From Galbula dea (Eukaryota; Chordata; Aves; Piciformes; Galbulidae), in NCBI GenBank assembly GCA_013399015.1, contig VWZX01006529.1, positions 4,532-68,531 of the forward strand: a stretch of 64,000 nucleotides of DNA, given 5' to 3'. The notes under the pieces were generated by a model. The model worked only from the letters and a program-made list of their open reading frames with translations, did no database searches and was not told the DNA's origin. The position numbers and the translations under genes are program-made. Numbering within the stretch: position 1 is the first letter of the stretch; every line of letters begins with the position of its first letter. Below, in pieces: positions 36,001 through 48,000 of this stretch.

Positions 36001-39000
36001 GGTTGGAAGGCACTTTTCAAGGTCATCTAGTCCAACCCCTGCAGGCAGCAGGGACATCTCCAACTACAGCAGGTTGCTCACAGCTCCAAACAACCTGATC
36101 TGGGATGGTTCCAGGGATGGGACATCTCCCACCTCTCTGGGTAACCTGGGACAGACTCTCACCATGCACAGCACCAAAAATGTCTTCCTTAGATCTAGTC
36201 TAAATCTCTTTTAGTTTCAAACCATCAGCCCTTGGCCTGTCCCAACAGGCCCTGATAAAAAGTCTCTCCCCATCTTTCTGAGAGGCCCTTGGAGTCCTGC
36301 AAGGCTGCAGGAAGGTCTCCCTGGAGCCTTCTCTTCTCCAGGCTGAACCACCCCAACTCTCTCAGCCTGGCCTCCCAGCAGAGAGCTTCCAGCCCTCAGA
36401 TGATTGTTGTGGCCTCCTCTGGCCCTGCTCCACCAGCTCCATGTCTCTGCTGTGCTGAGGACTCCAGAGCTGCCCCAGCACTGGAGATGAGGTCTCCCCA
36501 GAGCAGAGCAGAGGCAGAATCCCCTCCCTGCCGTGCTGGCCACACTGCTGGGGATGCAGTCCAGGACATTGTTGACTTCTGGGCTGTGAGCTCACATTTC
36601 CAGCTCATGTCCAGCTTTTCCCCCACCAGTACCCACAAGTCCTTCTTCACACAGAGCTGTTCTCCATCCCTTCATCCCCAGCCTGGATTGATCCTGGGAG
36701 TTGTCCTGCCCCATGTGCAGGACCTTGCACTTGACCTTGCTGAACCTCATGAGGTTCACTCAGCCCCATTTCTCCAGCTTGTCCAGGGCCCTCTGAATGG
36801 ATCCTGTAACCTCACCTCGGGCACACAGTGAGAGACACTCATTGTGCCCAGAGCTGGGATGTGCTGGGGTGAGGGAGAGCCCTCCTGCAGCAGCGAGAGG
36901 TGAGGGTACAGTGGGAGGCGGGCAGGGATGTGCCAGCAGTGTCTCCTGTGATGTGCTGGGTGTTGGCTCAGCCCTGGGTCCCCACCATGCCCACACATCA
37001 GCCCAGTCCCCAGACTGGTCTGCAGCCAGGCTGAGCCCTGCAGAGCTGCAGGGGAGGCAGGGGTGGGTGTGTGCTCACCAGCTGGATCGCGATCATCAGG
37101 ACGGTCTTGAGCGTGAAGGTGCGATCACACAGATCAAAGAGATCCTCTAGGCTGGGTCCTAGCAGCTCCAACACCATGGCATTGTACTTCCCACAGGGGC
37201 CAAAGTAGTAAACCTGAGGAATTCCTTCTGCAAGAGATGAAGCAAGGAGCTGTCAGGGGCTGTGGCAGGGCTCAGCGGCACACCAACGTGCTGTCACAGC
37301 CACGGAGATGGGATGGGGGCTGCAGATGGGGATGTCCCTGCACTGCCCCCCCTCTGCACCACAGCCAGCCTGGCTCTGCTCTTGGCAGGGGGGTGAAGGA
37401 GGAAGCTCCATCTGCCTCCCTGGGCCTGCTGCGGGGGAGGTGGAGGAGAGGGAGAATAAATGAAACGGGATCAAAGATTAGACGTGGCTCTGCGGGAAGC
37501 AGCCTCTCCCAGCCCAGCAGATGGGCAGGAGCTCTCAGGCTGGGGAGGGAAGCTGCAGAGTCACATTTCTGGGAAGCTCTCCCTCCCAGCAGTGCCCCCA
37601 TGGCAGCTGAGCCCAGCCCCATACCTGCATTGCCGAGCTGTTTGTAGAAGCGGTACTCCAGGTGCAGCTGGGGGGCTCGGGATTTTATGGGTTCCTTGGA
37701 GGAGAGAAGGAGAAGAGTTAAGGCTGTTGTAGGGAGCAGGATGTTTGGGAGGTGTGGGTGTCAGGCACCTCACGTGCTGGCAGCAGCTGGATTTATGGGG
37801 TTGGTATAAAATGAAGCCTCAGAGGGTGATGAGAGAAAATGAACCCATATGGAAGGCAGATCGACCTCTGTAGAGAGTTCCAGGTGCTTGGGGGGAGCCA
37901 GTATCAGCAGAACCCCCCCCTCTCCTGGAGGTCTCTCTGCTGCTGGCACCAGCCATAGGCCACAGGGAGGTCCTGCAGAAGCCAAGACCCAGCTCTCCTC
38001 TCCCCAAGCCCAGATCACCACCTGCAGTGATGTGTGATGCCTTCCCTGCCCTCAATTCCCAGCAGGGAGCAGAACTTTCCTGTGCACCCACCCATCACCC
38101 ATCACCCACGGCAGCCTGCTCAGCTCCAGCTGCTCTAACAAGCCAGGGAGGGGGAACAACCTCCTCCCCAGGTCTGAACATCACCATAGAGGGACTCACC
38201 AATTTGATAGCTACGTATTCGTTGGTGTAGAGGTTCTTTCCTGCAGGGAGAGACACAAAACAGGCAGTTGAAAGCAAATGAGCCTTTGCTTAACCTCAGA
38301 CCACAGTCACCCCCAGGGCTCCTGGGCTGCAAAACATCCAGAACAGGTTCAGCAGCTCCTTGAAGAGCCTTAAGGCAGAAGCAGGAGCAGGAACCCACTG
38401 TGGGGAGTTGCAACATGTTTGTTAATTATCCCCAGATGGAAAACATGGATTCCTTCAGGATGGGCAGGCTGCAGGGGGGCACTGAGCCAAGTCTGTTGGG
38501 AGGGAGAGTCCAGGCCTGAAGGGATGTGACTGGCCAAGGCAGGAGCAGGGCTAGGACTTGCTGTGGTTCACAGCCCAGCACAGACAGGGGCTGCCCTGCT
38601 CTGGGGGGACTGTACACAGTTGGGTGACACAGAGAAAGGACCTCAAGAGAGCTGGGGCAGCTTGAGGCATTGTAGCTGGCAGTGGCTCCACGACACAGCA
38701 GGGAGGTGGAAATCCTTCCCCAGGGTTGGGGTCACTCCTGGGGATGGCACATGTGTGGCTCAACCTCATCCTTTGGGATGCTCCCACCCACCCAAGGGTA
38801 CAAGGGGAAGCCAGGAGCAGACTGATGGCATGGCCCAGGCTGTATGAGGAGGAGCTGAAGGCCCCAGTGCACTGCAGAGAAGGCCAGAGGACTGCCACCA
38901 AGTGCTCAGGACAGCTGGAAGGGCAGCCATGCCACCCCAAAAGCCCTGTAAATGACTTCCTAGAGAGCTCAGCACCTTCCCAGGAGTTTTCACACCCATA

Positions 39001-42000
39001 ACTACAGAAAGGTTGGCCCAATGGTGTCTGACATCACCCTGCCCACCCCAGAGAGCCAGGAGAGCCCAAGGAAGATACTACCCCTGGGAAGTGTCAGTAC
39101 AACCTCTGCCACAGGCCTAAAAAGGCAAAGATCAAATCACATAATCCCAGAATCCCAGCATGGAGAGGGTTGGAAGGGACCTCTGGGGATCAGCCAGTCC
39201 AACCCCCTGCTCCAGCAGGGGCACCCACAGCAGCTTGCCCAGGGTCACCTCCAGCTGCCTTGGCAATCTCTCCACACAAGGAGACTCCACAGCCTCTCTG
39301 CAAAGCCTGGGCCAGGGCTCCAACACCCTCACAGCAGAGCAGCTTCTCCTTCTCAGAGGTTTGCAGTGTGTGAGTGCCTCTCCTGGCAGAGCCCCCCAGG
39401 GCAGGGGTGTTAGCAGCAGCAGGTTCCCCTCCCCGTCCCTGATCCCCTGCCTGGACTGAGAGAGCTGAATCTGCCTCCTGGGATTTTCTCCAAGCAATGT
39501 GCTCAGGGAACAAGCTCCTCCTGGCATAAGATTTCATCTGCTCTGACTGCTACTCTCCACCTGAAGCAGCAATAAATCCTGGCTGGGTGACATCAGAGCC
39601 AGCTGCTGAGCGCCAGGATTACGGGAAGAGGGATGAATGGGAGATATTAATGGAGCTGCTCCTCCCAGGGACAGGCTCTGCAGCCAGGGAGGGGCTCAGC
39701 CCTGCTGCCTCACTCACCCTCTCCCATCCCAGGGGACCTTCCCAAGCCACTGTGTCTCCTGCCTCTGGAAAAGCAAATCCATTCCCAGCCATCGGATTAG
39801 GCAGCAGGCGATGGGGAGGGAGGAAGATCTGGTTAACAGGAGAATATGTCAGAGCCTGGGGAGGACCCAGGACATCCCCTAAACCTGTGCATGGCTTCAG
39901 AAGACTCCAGGACATCCCCTAAACCTGTGCATGGCTCCAGAGGACTCCAGGAAATCCTCAGTTCATTGGGAACTTGACTGGGGCAGGGAGGAACTGAAAT
40001 CTTGATGGACCTCAAGGTAGCTCCCCCACCCTGCAACAAGTGATCACCTCCCAAAGACTTAACTCCCTGGAAGGAGGCTGGAGACAGGTGGGGGTTGGGC
40101 TCTTCTCCCAAGGAACAAGTGACAGGACAAGAGGAAACAGCCTCATGTTGTGCCAGGGGAGGTTTAGGTTGGACATGAGGAAAAATGTCTTCCCCAAAAG
40201 GGTTGTCAAGGCCTGGCCCAGGCTGCCCGGGGCAGTGGTGGAGTCACCATCCCTGGAGGGGTTTTAGAGCCATGGAGATGTGATGCTGAGTGTCATGGTA
40301 GTGGTGACCTGGACCTGGACTTGATGATCTGAAAGGTCTTTTCCAACCAAACTGATTCCATGAGTCTGTGGGAAGACAGGGAGCTGGCAGGGGGGAGGAG
40401 CACGTGCAGGGAGGTTCTCTTCCCCACAGCAGCACCTCTGTGTTTTGCAAACAATCCCAGGGGAGAGCAAAACATCCTGGTGTGTGGGGCAGGACCTGGG
40501 GGCAGGGCCCAGGCAGGCATGGTCCTGCCTTCAGCAAGGGCACAGGGTCCCTTCGTGCTCCCTGCCTCAGGTGGGCTCCAGCCTCAAGGCTGCACGGTTC
40601 TGTCCAAAATTCCTCACTGCTGCCTTCGAGGCAGTGACATGCAACCAGAAAACTCACAGTCAGGAAGGCTGGAGGAGACCTCCAAGATCATCAAGTCCAA
40701 CCATCAACCTATCACCCCCATGCCACTAAACCATGGCCCTAAGGACCACATCTAGATGGTTTTTAAACCCCTCCAGGGATGGTGACTCCACCACTGCCCT
40801 GGGCAGCCTGGGCCAATGCCTAACTCTTGCAGGGAAGAAAGTTTTCCTGATACCCAACCTAAACCTCCCCTGGTGCAGCTTGAGGCCATTGCCTCCTGTC
40901 CTCTCACTGGTAACTTGAGAGACCAACCCCCACCTGGCTCCAGCCTCCTTTCAGGGAGTTGCAGAGAGTGAGAAGGTCTCCCCTGAGCCCCCTACTCCTC
41001 AGACTGCCCAACCCCAGCTCCCTCAGCTGCTCCTCCTAAGGCTTATTCTCCAAACCCCTCACCAGCCTCACTCACTGCTGGATCTTCCCTGAGGTTAGGC
41101 TGGGTCTGAAGGAAGGAATACAGGATGGAAAGATACCTGCCATCCTGTCAGGGGTGTAAAACTGGCCCAGCACAGCAAGGAGACAGAAGGGAAGGAGGCA
41201 GGGCTGTGCTTGGAGATCTACCCTGTCCCTGGTATGTGACATATTGTGTCCCCACCATGCTGGCCACCCCCTGGGGCTTGCTAGCACAGAAAGCTACCTG
41301 CAAAAATGCTGTGGGAGCTGGCAGCCTTCTCCCAAGCCATGAAACAAGCCCAAATCATTTGATGCTCTCATAGTTGATCCCCTCCTGGGTTGCTTAGAGA
41401 GCCTGGACAAAGCTGATAATGAAGTAATGAAGATGGGGAGTAGAGGCTGTTGCTGCTGTCTAGCCACCACCCCCCTCTTCCCCTTCCCCCACAGAAGAGG
41501 TGCAGAGAGGAAACCCACAAGCAACAGGAAAGAAAAAGTGCAAGAGCAAGGAGGGAAGGCTGGGAGGTTCTTCCTCCAAGCTGAGAACTTCACACTCCAG
41601 CTCCAGGAGCAGCAACTGCAGCCATCCTCAGCTGCTAACTCTAACACCTAAACCACGCTGGGAGGCCCAGGGAGGACTCCCACAGGCAGCACTGCAGGGT
41701 TCAGAGCACTGCTTCTGAATGGGGAAAAAACCCAGACAAAAGCAGCAAGATGGGTGGCAGGAAGCAAATATTTGCCTTTGCAGGGAGGCCTTTGCCCTGC
41801 TCAGTGCTGGCAGAGCCTCTGAACCTAGCTGCCAGCACCTGCAGGATGTGGCATGTGGGATGAGAGCCACAGGTACCCCCCAGACACCCACAGGGGGGGC
41901 AGAGGCCAGACCTGGCTCCAAATCACCTTTACAAGCTGGACATGGCCTTCTCCTTGCCCTGTGCTACCACCCAGATGGTTCCCCACCCCCCCCAAGGTGG

Positions 42001-45000
42001 ATTTGGCAGCAGCAGGTCCAGCAGCTGCTCCTGCACATCACAGCCTGAGGACGAGGCAGGCTCTGTGCTGAGCTCCCAACTGCAGCTTCACCCGTGGCTT
42101 CCCTGTGCCAGCCTCTGTGCCAGCCTCTGCCCTGGCTCAGGGCATGGCATGGGGCACAGCAGGAGCTCCTGTGCCAGCCTCTGTGCCAGCCACTGCCCTG
42201 GCTCAGGGCATGGCAAGGGGCACAGCAGCAGCTCCTGTGCCAGCCTCTGCCCTGGCTCAGAGCGTGGCATGGGGCACAGCAGGAGCTCCTGTGCCCAGCC
42301 CTGCCTGCAGCAGGGGCACACAGCTGTGCCTGGGCACTGGGAGAGAGACTCTACCCAGGTAGAAAGCTACAGAACAAGGGAGAATGGCTTCAAACTGAAG
42401 GAGGGGAGATTGAGATTGGATGTTAGGGAGAAATTCTTCACCCAGAGGGTGCTGAGGCACTGGAACTGCTTACCCAGAGAGGCTGTGGCTGCCCCATCCC
42501 TGGCAGTGTTCAAGGCCAGGCTGGATGTGGCCCTGGGCAGCCTGCTCTAGTGGGTGGCATCCCTGCCCAGGGCAGGGGTTGGAACTAGATGATCTTTAAG
42601 GTCCCTTCCAACCTGGGCCATTCTGTGACCCTATGATTATCAGCAGCCTGGCTTCTCCAGTGCCCAGGTGATGCAGTCCAGGAGAAGACAGCAATATGTA
42701 AAGGCAGCCAGGCACCAGCCCAGCACCACAGCCCCAGTGACATGAGCAGCATCAGTGCAAGCAGTGACAGTTCCTTGGGTTTAACACTACTGGGGNNNNN
42801 NNNNNNNNNNNNNNNNNNNNNNNNNNNNGGGGGGGAAGTTATTTTAGAGTTTGACCTTCCTCTAGAGGCTCTGAAAGACCAAAAGGGAAAACAAGTGTGA
42901 GCCATTAGCAAGGGAGGCAGGAGGGGCTGCTGGCAGGCAGCTCTGGGCTCTTCTCTCCCACAGCCCACTCCAAAGGTGCCCATGAGCTGCCCCTGCTGTG
43001 TGGTGGGTGTGCAGCTCTCAGCAGCCACCACAGATGTGGCCAAGCCCTTCAGCATTCAGAGGTCTCTGAGGAGCTGAAGACAGAACAGTGGCATGTGCAA
43101 GATGCTGACCCCAGCCCAGGTTTTCTTAAGGGACTTTCTGTAGCTCCCAAGCAGTAACCCTCAGTGAGAACCCAGGAGGTTGCAGGCCACAGGTCAGAGC
43201 CACAGGTCCAGAGAGCTTGGGGACACCCCCAGCACTCACATGTTACATGTTCACAGCCCAGATGCAGTACCACAGTATCAACTGAGCTGGAAAGGACTCA
43301 CTAGGATCCTCAAGTCCAGCTCCTTAACCCATGCAGGACACCCCAAGAATCACCCCATGTGCCTGAGAGCAAGGTCCAAAGCTTCTTGAACTGTGCCAGG
43401 CTTGGTGCTGAGATCAGTCCCTGGGGAGGCTATGCCAGAGCCCAGCCACCCTCTGGGTGAGAAACTTTTTCCTATCTCCATCCTGAACCTCTCCTGACTC
43501 AACTTCCCCCAGTTCCCCCTAGTCCTATCCCTGTCTGCTGGAGTCAGAAGATCAGTGCCTGCTCCTCTGCAGTCTCTTGTGAGGGGCTGAGATGGTGAAG
43601 CAGTGACCTGCTGCTGGGTCCCACACTGCCCAAGGACCCAAATGCTGGATTTACTTCCTAAAAGCAAGTTAATTTGCAGCTTTTCACCTTGCAGCAGAAC
43701 AAGCATGAGGTTTCCAAGCTGCTTTTAGCATGGTGCTGACACCAGGCTGGGGGAAAGCTCAGGGAAGTCCCAAAAGCAGACTGCCAGGAGTTTATTGCAG
43801 GAAGAAGAGAAGCAGCAGTCAGGTTCCCAGCCCTCCCTAGAGCACAGCCTCAGCAGGGTGCCAGCCTTGGGCCAGGGTGAGGAGGAGGTCCTCAAGGAAC
43901 ACCCTGCCAAGGAGAAACAGCAGCTCCTGGCTCCAAAGTGTGGCTCCAAGGTAGCCCAGCAGCTAGCAGAGCTCAGGGAAGGGAGCCTGCCCACTGCCCA
44001 GTTGCTCTGGCCTCATTTTTGATCCCTCTGGTTAATGGCTAGGTTCTCCTCCTCTCCCAGCCCACCCTAAAGCCCCACCAAGGAGCTGCTCAGAAGGGTC
44101 TGCCCCAACAAACCCTCCTGTGAGCAGTATATGCTGGCTTTGCCCCCAGGGATGCAGGGAGCTAGCAGAAGCAGTGGGTTGCAGGCTCCTGCTGCTCAGC
44201 ACAGCCCAGAGCCAGGGCACAGGAGCCACCAGCCATGCTCCAGCCACCTCTGCTGCCACCAGCTTCCTCCTGCCTTGTGTTTCAGAGGGCAGCAGGCAGG
44301 CCTGGCACAGAGCAAAGGAGAGAGCTCAGGGGCTGCAGGCAGGCCTGGCACAGAGCAGGAGGAGAGAGCTCAGGGGCAGCAGGCAGCCCTGGCACAGAGC
44401 AGAAGGAGAGAGCTCAGGGGCAGCAGGCAGGCCTGGCACAGAGCAGGAGGAGAGAGCTCAGGGGCTGCAGGCAGGTCTGGCACAGAGAAGGACAGGAGAG
44501 AGCTCAGGGGCAGCAGGCAGCCCTGGCACAGAGCAGAAGGAGAGAGCTCAGGGGCTGCAGGCAGGCCTGGCACAGAGCAGGACAGGAGAGAGCTCAGGGG
44601 CTGCAGGCAGGCCTGGCACAGAGCAGGAGGAGAGAGCTCAGGGGCAGCAGGCAGCCCTGGCACAGAGCAGAAGGAGAGAGCTCAGGGGCAGCAGGCAGGC
44701 CTGGCACAGAGCAGGAGGAGAGAGCTCAGGGGCTGCAGGCAGGTCTGGCACAGAGAAGGACAGGAGAGAGCTCAGGGGCAGCAGGCAGCCCTGGCACAGA
44801 GCAGAAGGAGAGAGCTCAGGGGCAGCAGGCAGGCCTGGCACAGAGCAGGAGGAGAGAGCTCAGGGGCTGCAGGCAGGTCTGGCACAGAGAAGGACAGGAG
44901 AGAGCTCAGGGGCAGCAGGCAGCGCTGGCACAGAGCAGGAGGAGAGAGCTCAGGGGCTGCAGGCAGAAGGTGCTGCCCAGGGCTGCATTCACAGAATCAT

Positions 45001-48000
45001 GGAATCATTTTGGTTGGAAAAGACCTTTCAGATCATCAAGTCCAACTGTTAACTCAGCACTGCCAGGTCACCACTAAACCATGGCCCTCAGCACCACATC
45101 TCCAGGGCTTTTAACCCCTTCCAGGGATGGTGACTCCACCACTGCCCTGGGCAGCCTGGGCCAGGCCTTGACAAGCCTTTTGGGGAAGACATTTTTCCTC
45201 ATGTCCAACCTAAACCTCCCCTGGCACAGCTTGAGGCTGTTTCCTCTTGTCCTAGCACGTGTTCCTTGGGAGAAGAGCCCAACCCCCACCTCACTCCATC
45301 CTCCTTTCAGGGAAGTGCAGAGAGTGAGAAGGTCTCCCCTGAACCTCCTCTTCTCCAGACTAACCAACTCCAGCCCCCTCAGCTGCTCTGGCCCCCAAAC
45401 TGATCCCTTTGGAAAGCCCCTGGAGAAGCTAAGCCAGCTCCTATCCAGAGGCACAGGCTAGCAGGGGCAGGAACAGGCAGTTAGGATGTGCTGGCTAGGG
45501 CACAGTGCTCTGCCCAGCCCAGGGTGAAGCAACAGGCCAGGGTGACCAGGAGGTACCAGGACTCACCACCTGCATGACCTACACACAGTTTCCCTCCCAC
45601 TCCATGTGCCAGAGGGCTGGGGCAGCCACCCCACTGCCAGCTCTCCAGTCACACCTGTGAACTGGGCAGCAGTGCCACCTGACTGGGACAGGGACTGGCA
45701 CCAGGTCTGTGTCCTGCTCAGGATGCCAAGGCCAGGAGGACCATGGAGGGGTGGGATCCAAGCATGGCTCTAGCAGCCAGGAACTCTTGCCCAAATCAAT
45801 CCCCTTCTGTTTCCCCTCTAATGCTTTATGCCATTTAGTTCTGTCTGATTTTGGACACCCCCAACCCTGTCAGGGCACTCATCTGGGCCTATGGCAGCAG
45901 AGCTGAGGCACCCACAACAGACTGGCACCTGCCTTTGGGCAAGGTCTTCCCTCCTTCAGGAAGACAACTCCATCTTCCTCCATCCCCCACTGCTGGGAGC
46001 TGGAGGAGTTCCCTCCTGGCATGTTTCTGCAACATCTCCTGCCTGCCTTTAGGAAAAGCCCAAGGAAGCTTTGGGAGCTTTTAAACACCCAGCTCCACTT
46101 TGGCCTCTGCAACCAGCCTGCCTTGAGGCCCAGATCCTCCATTCCCAGAGGAAAACAGTGGCCAGCAACAGCTCATGCCCCCACTTCACAGCAGGAGCCC
46201 CCTGGTCCCTTGCCATCCTCTGCAGCTGGAGGAATCCTTCCTTCCTGTGCAGCCCTGCAAGCATTCCTGAGGCCTGAGGCAGCTGAGGGGCACACCTCAG
46301 GAAGGGAGATGCGATTTTAGGAGAAGAGCCACATAGCTGTGGCTTCCTCTGCTGGGAGATCTTGTACTCAGCCCTTCCCCATCTTATGGCCAGGCACTGC
46401 AGGGTGTGACAGGGCAGGGAAACCATCTGAAAAGACTAGAAGCTTCTCTTGCTGGTGGCAAGGATGAACTCTGGCAGTCAGAACTGACTGCTGCAGAGCC
46501 CCAGAGCGAGAGCTGCTGCTCAGCCCTTCAGCCACGAGCAAGCTGAGCCCAAACTGCTCCCAGGTCCCTACAGCAGTTCTGCCCTCAGCAACCCAGGCTG
46601 CCAGTTCCAGAGATGCTCCTCAGATCCACATGAGACTTGTGGCCACCTCAGTGCTGAAGCCAGAAAGGGCTGGGGAAGCCAAGGCACGGGGTCACTGTGA
46701 CCCTCAGTGCTGAGCAGAGCACACAAAGCAGCAGCCCCAGCCCCAGCTGCTTCAGGCTCCTACCTAGAGCAGGACCTTGGAAGATCACTCACCCTGAAAC
46801 ATGGAAATGCTGTGGGACACTCACTGGCAAGTAAGGAAAAGGAGGTGGAAGGACACAGGGAGACCCTGCAGAGCTCAGAGCCCTCCAGCCAGCCCCTCCC
46901 AGCCAGTCCTGCAGGGAGGCACCAGCAGCAGGAGGAGCAGTGATCCCAAAGGGTGTCCACATCCACCTGGGGAGTGAAAGGAGCACTGGGTGCAACAACA
47001 TCCCTAAATCCCTCTCCTTCCATGATACCTGGGTCTGGAGGAAGGCTCAGAGCTCTCCAGGACACCAGTCTGGGTCTGGAGGAAGGCTCAGAGCTCTCCA
47101 GGACACCAGCAGAGGCAGACTCTCTGCTGCTGAGCACAGGAAGCACTGGATTTTGAAGGGAGCATGTTCCCAAGCTCTGCAGTGAAGTGTCAGTGTGTCA
47201 GGGAGTGCAGCAGCAGGAGGGTTTGGCCTGGCACCAGCCAGTCTGTCAGGCTGGGAAGGGCTAACATTAACTGCCCACAGGCAGCAGCAGCACAGGGGGT
47301 GGGGAGCTCACCCCACCCTCCCTCCCCACCCAGACAGCCCCTTGAGAGGAGCACAGCTACTGAGGGCTCCCATCTCAGAGCCTGCTTTGAAAGGGTGCTG
47401 CTTAAAATATCAGTGAGCAAGAAGGCCTGTCAGAGACTCCCAGCCTGCTCCAGGGACAGGCTCCCTTCCCTTTTCTGAGGGCACAAGTCCCTTCCCAAAG
47501 CACTGGCAGCCAAGGTTGTGCCTGGCAGAGACCCCAGCACCACATCCAAGATGCATTCCTGGAGATATCCAGCCTGTGCTGCTGGCACAGCAGTGCCTGG
47601 TGCTGCCAGGCCACTCCCAGTCAAAGAGGTAACAGCTGCTGAAAGGCTCCAGGGCAGGCTGAGGCCTTGCTTGAGGAGCACCAGACTCACCCTGGGAGCA
47701 GGAGCTTGCTGCAACTGTTTCCTAAGCAACGTGGTTCTGAATGGGAAGTGACCATGGAAGGTGCCTGGGGTTTACTCAGCCCTTTCTCTTTCCCCTACTA
47801 ACATTTTAGGAGAGTCTCTGAAACAACCTGGGCTACAACAGTGCCTCTCTTCCCCAGGGGCTGGCCCCAGCACAGCCAACACCCCACAGGCTCCTGCTCT
47901 CCATCTGCTGTTCTGAGGCACGAGGGGCAGTGGGAGGGCAGCACATATGGGCTCACACCTGGTGAGCACACAGTGGCACCTCATGAAATGTTCCTCACTA

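Noticed and set aside
44120..45114. Three overlapping plus-strand open frames of 280-327 codons
   Set aside because: They are translations of the 44-bp minisatellite in all three frames, followed by CR1. There is no splice support or protein family, and they lie antisense inside a CSNK1G2 intron.
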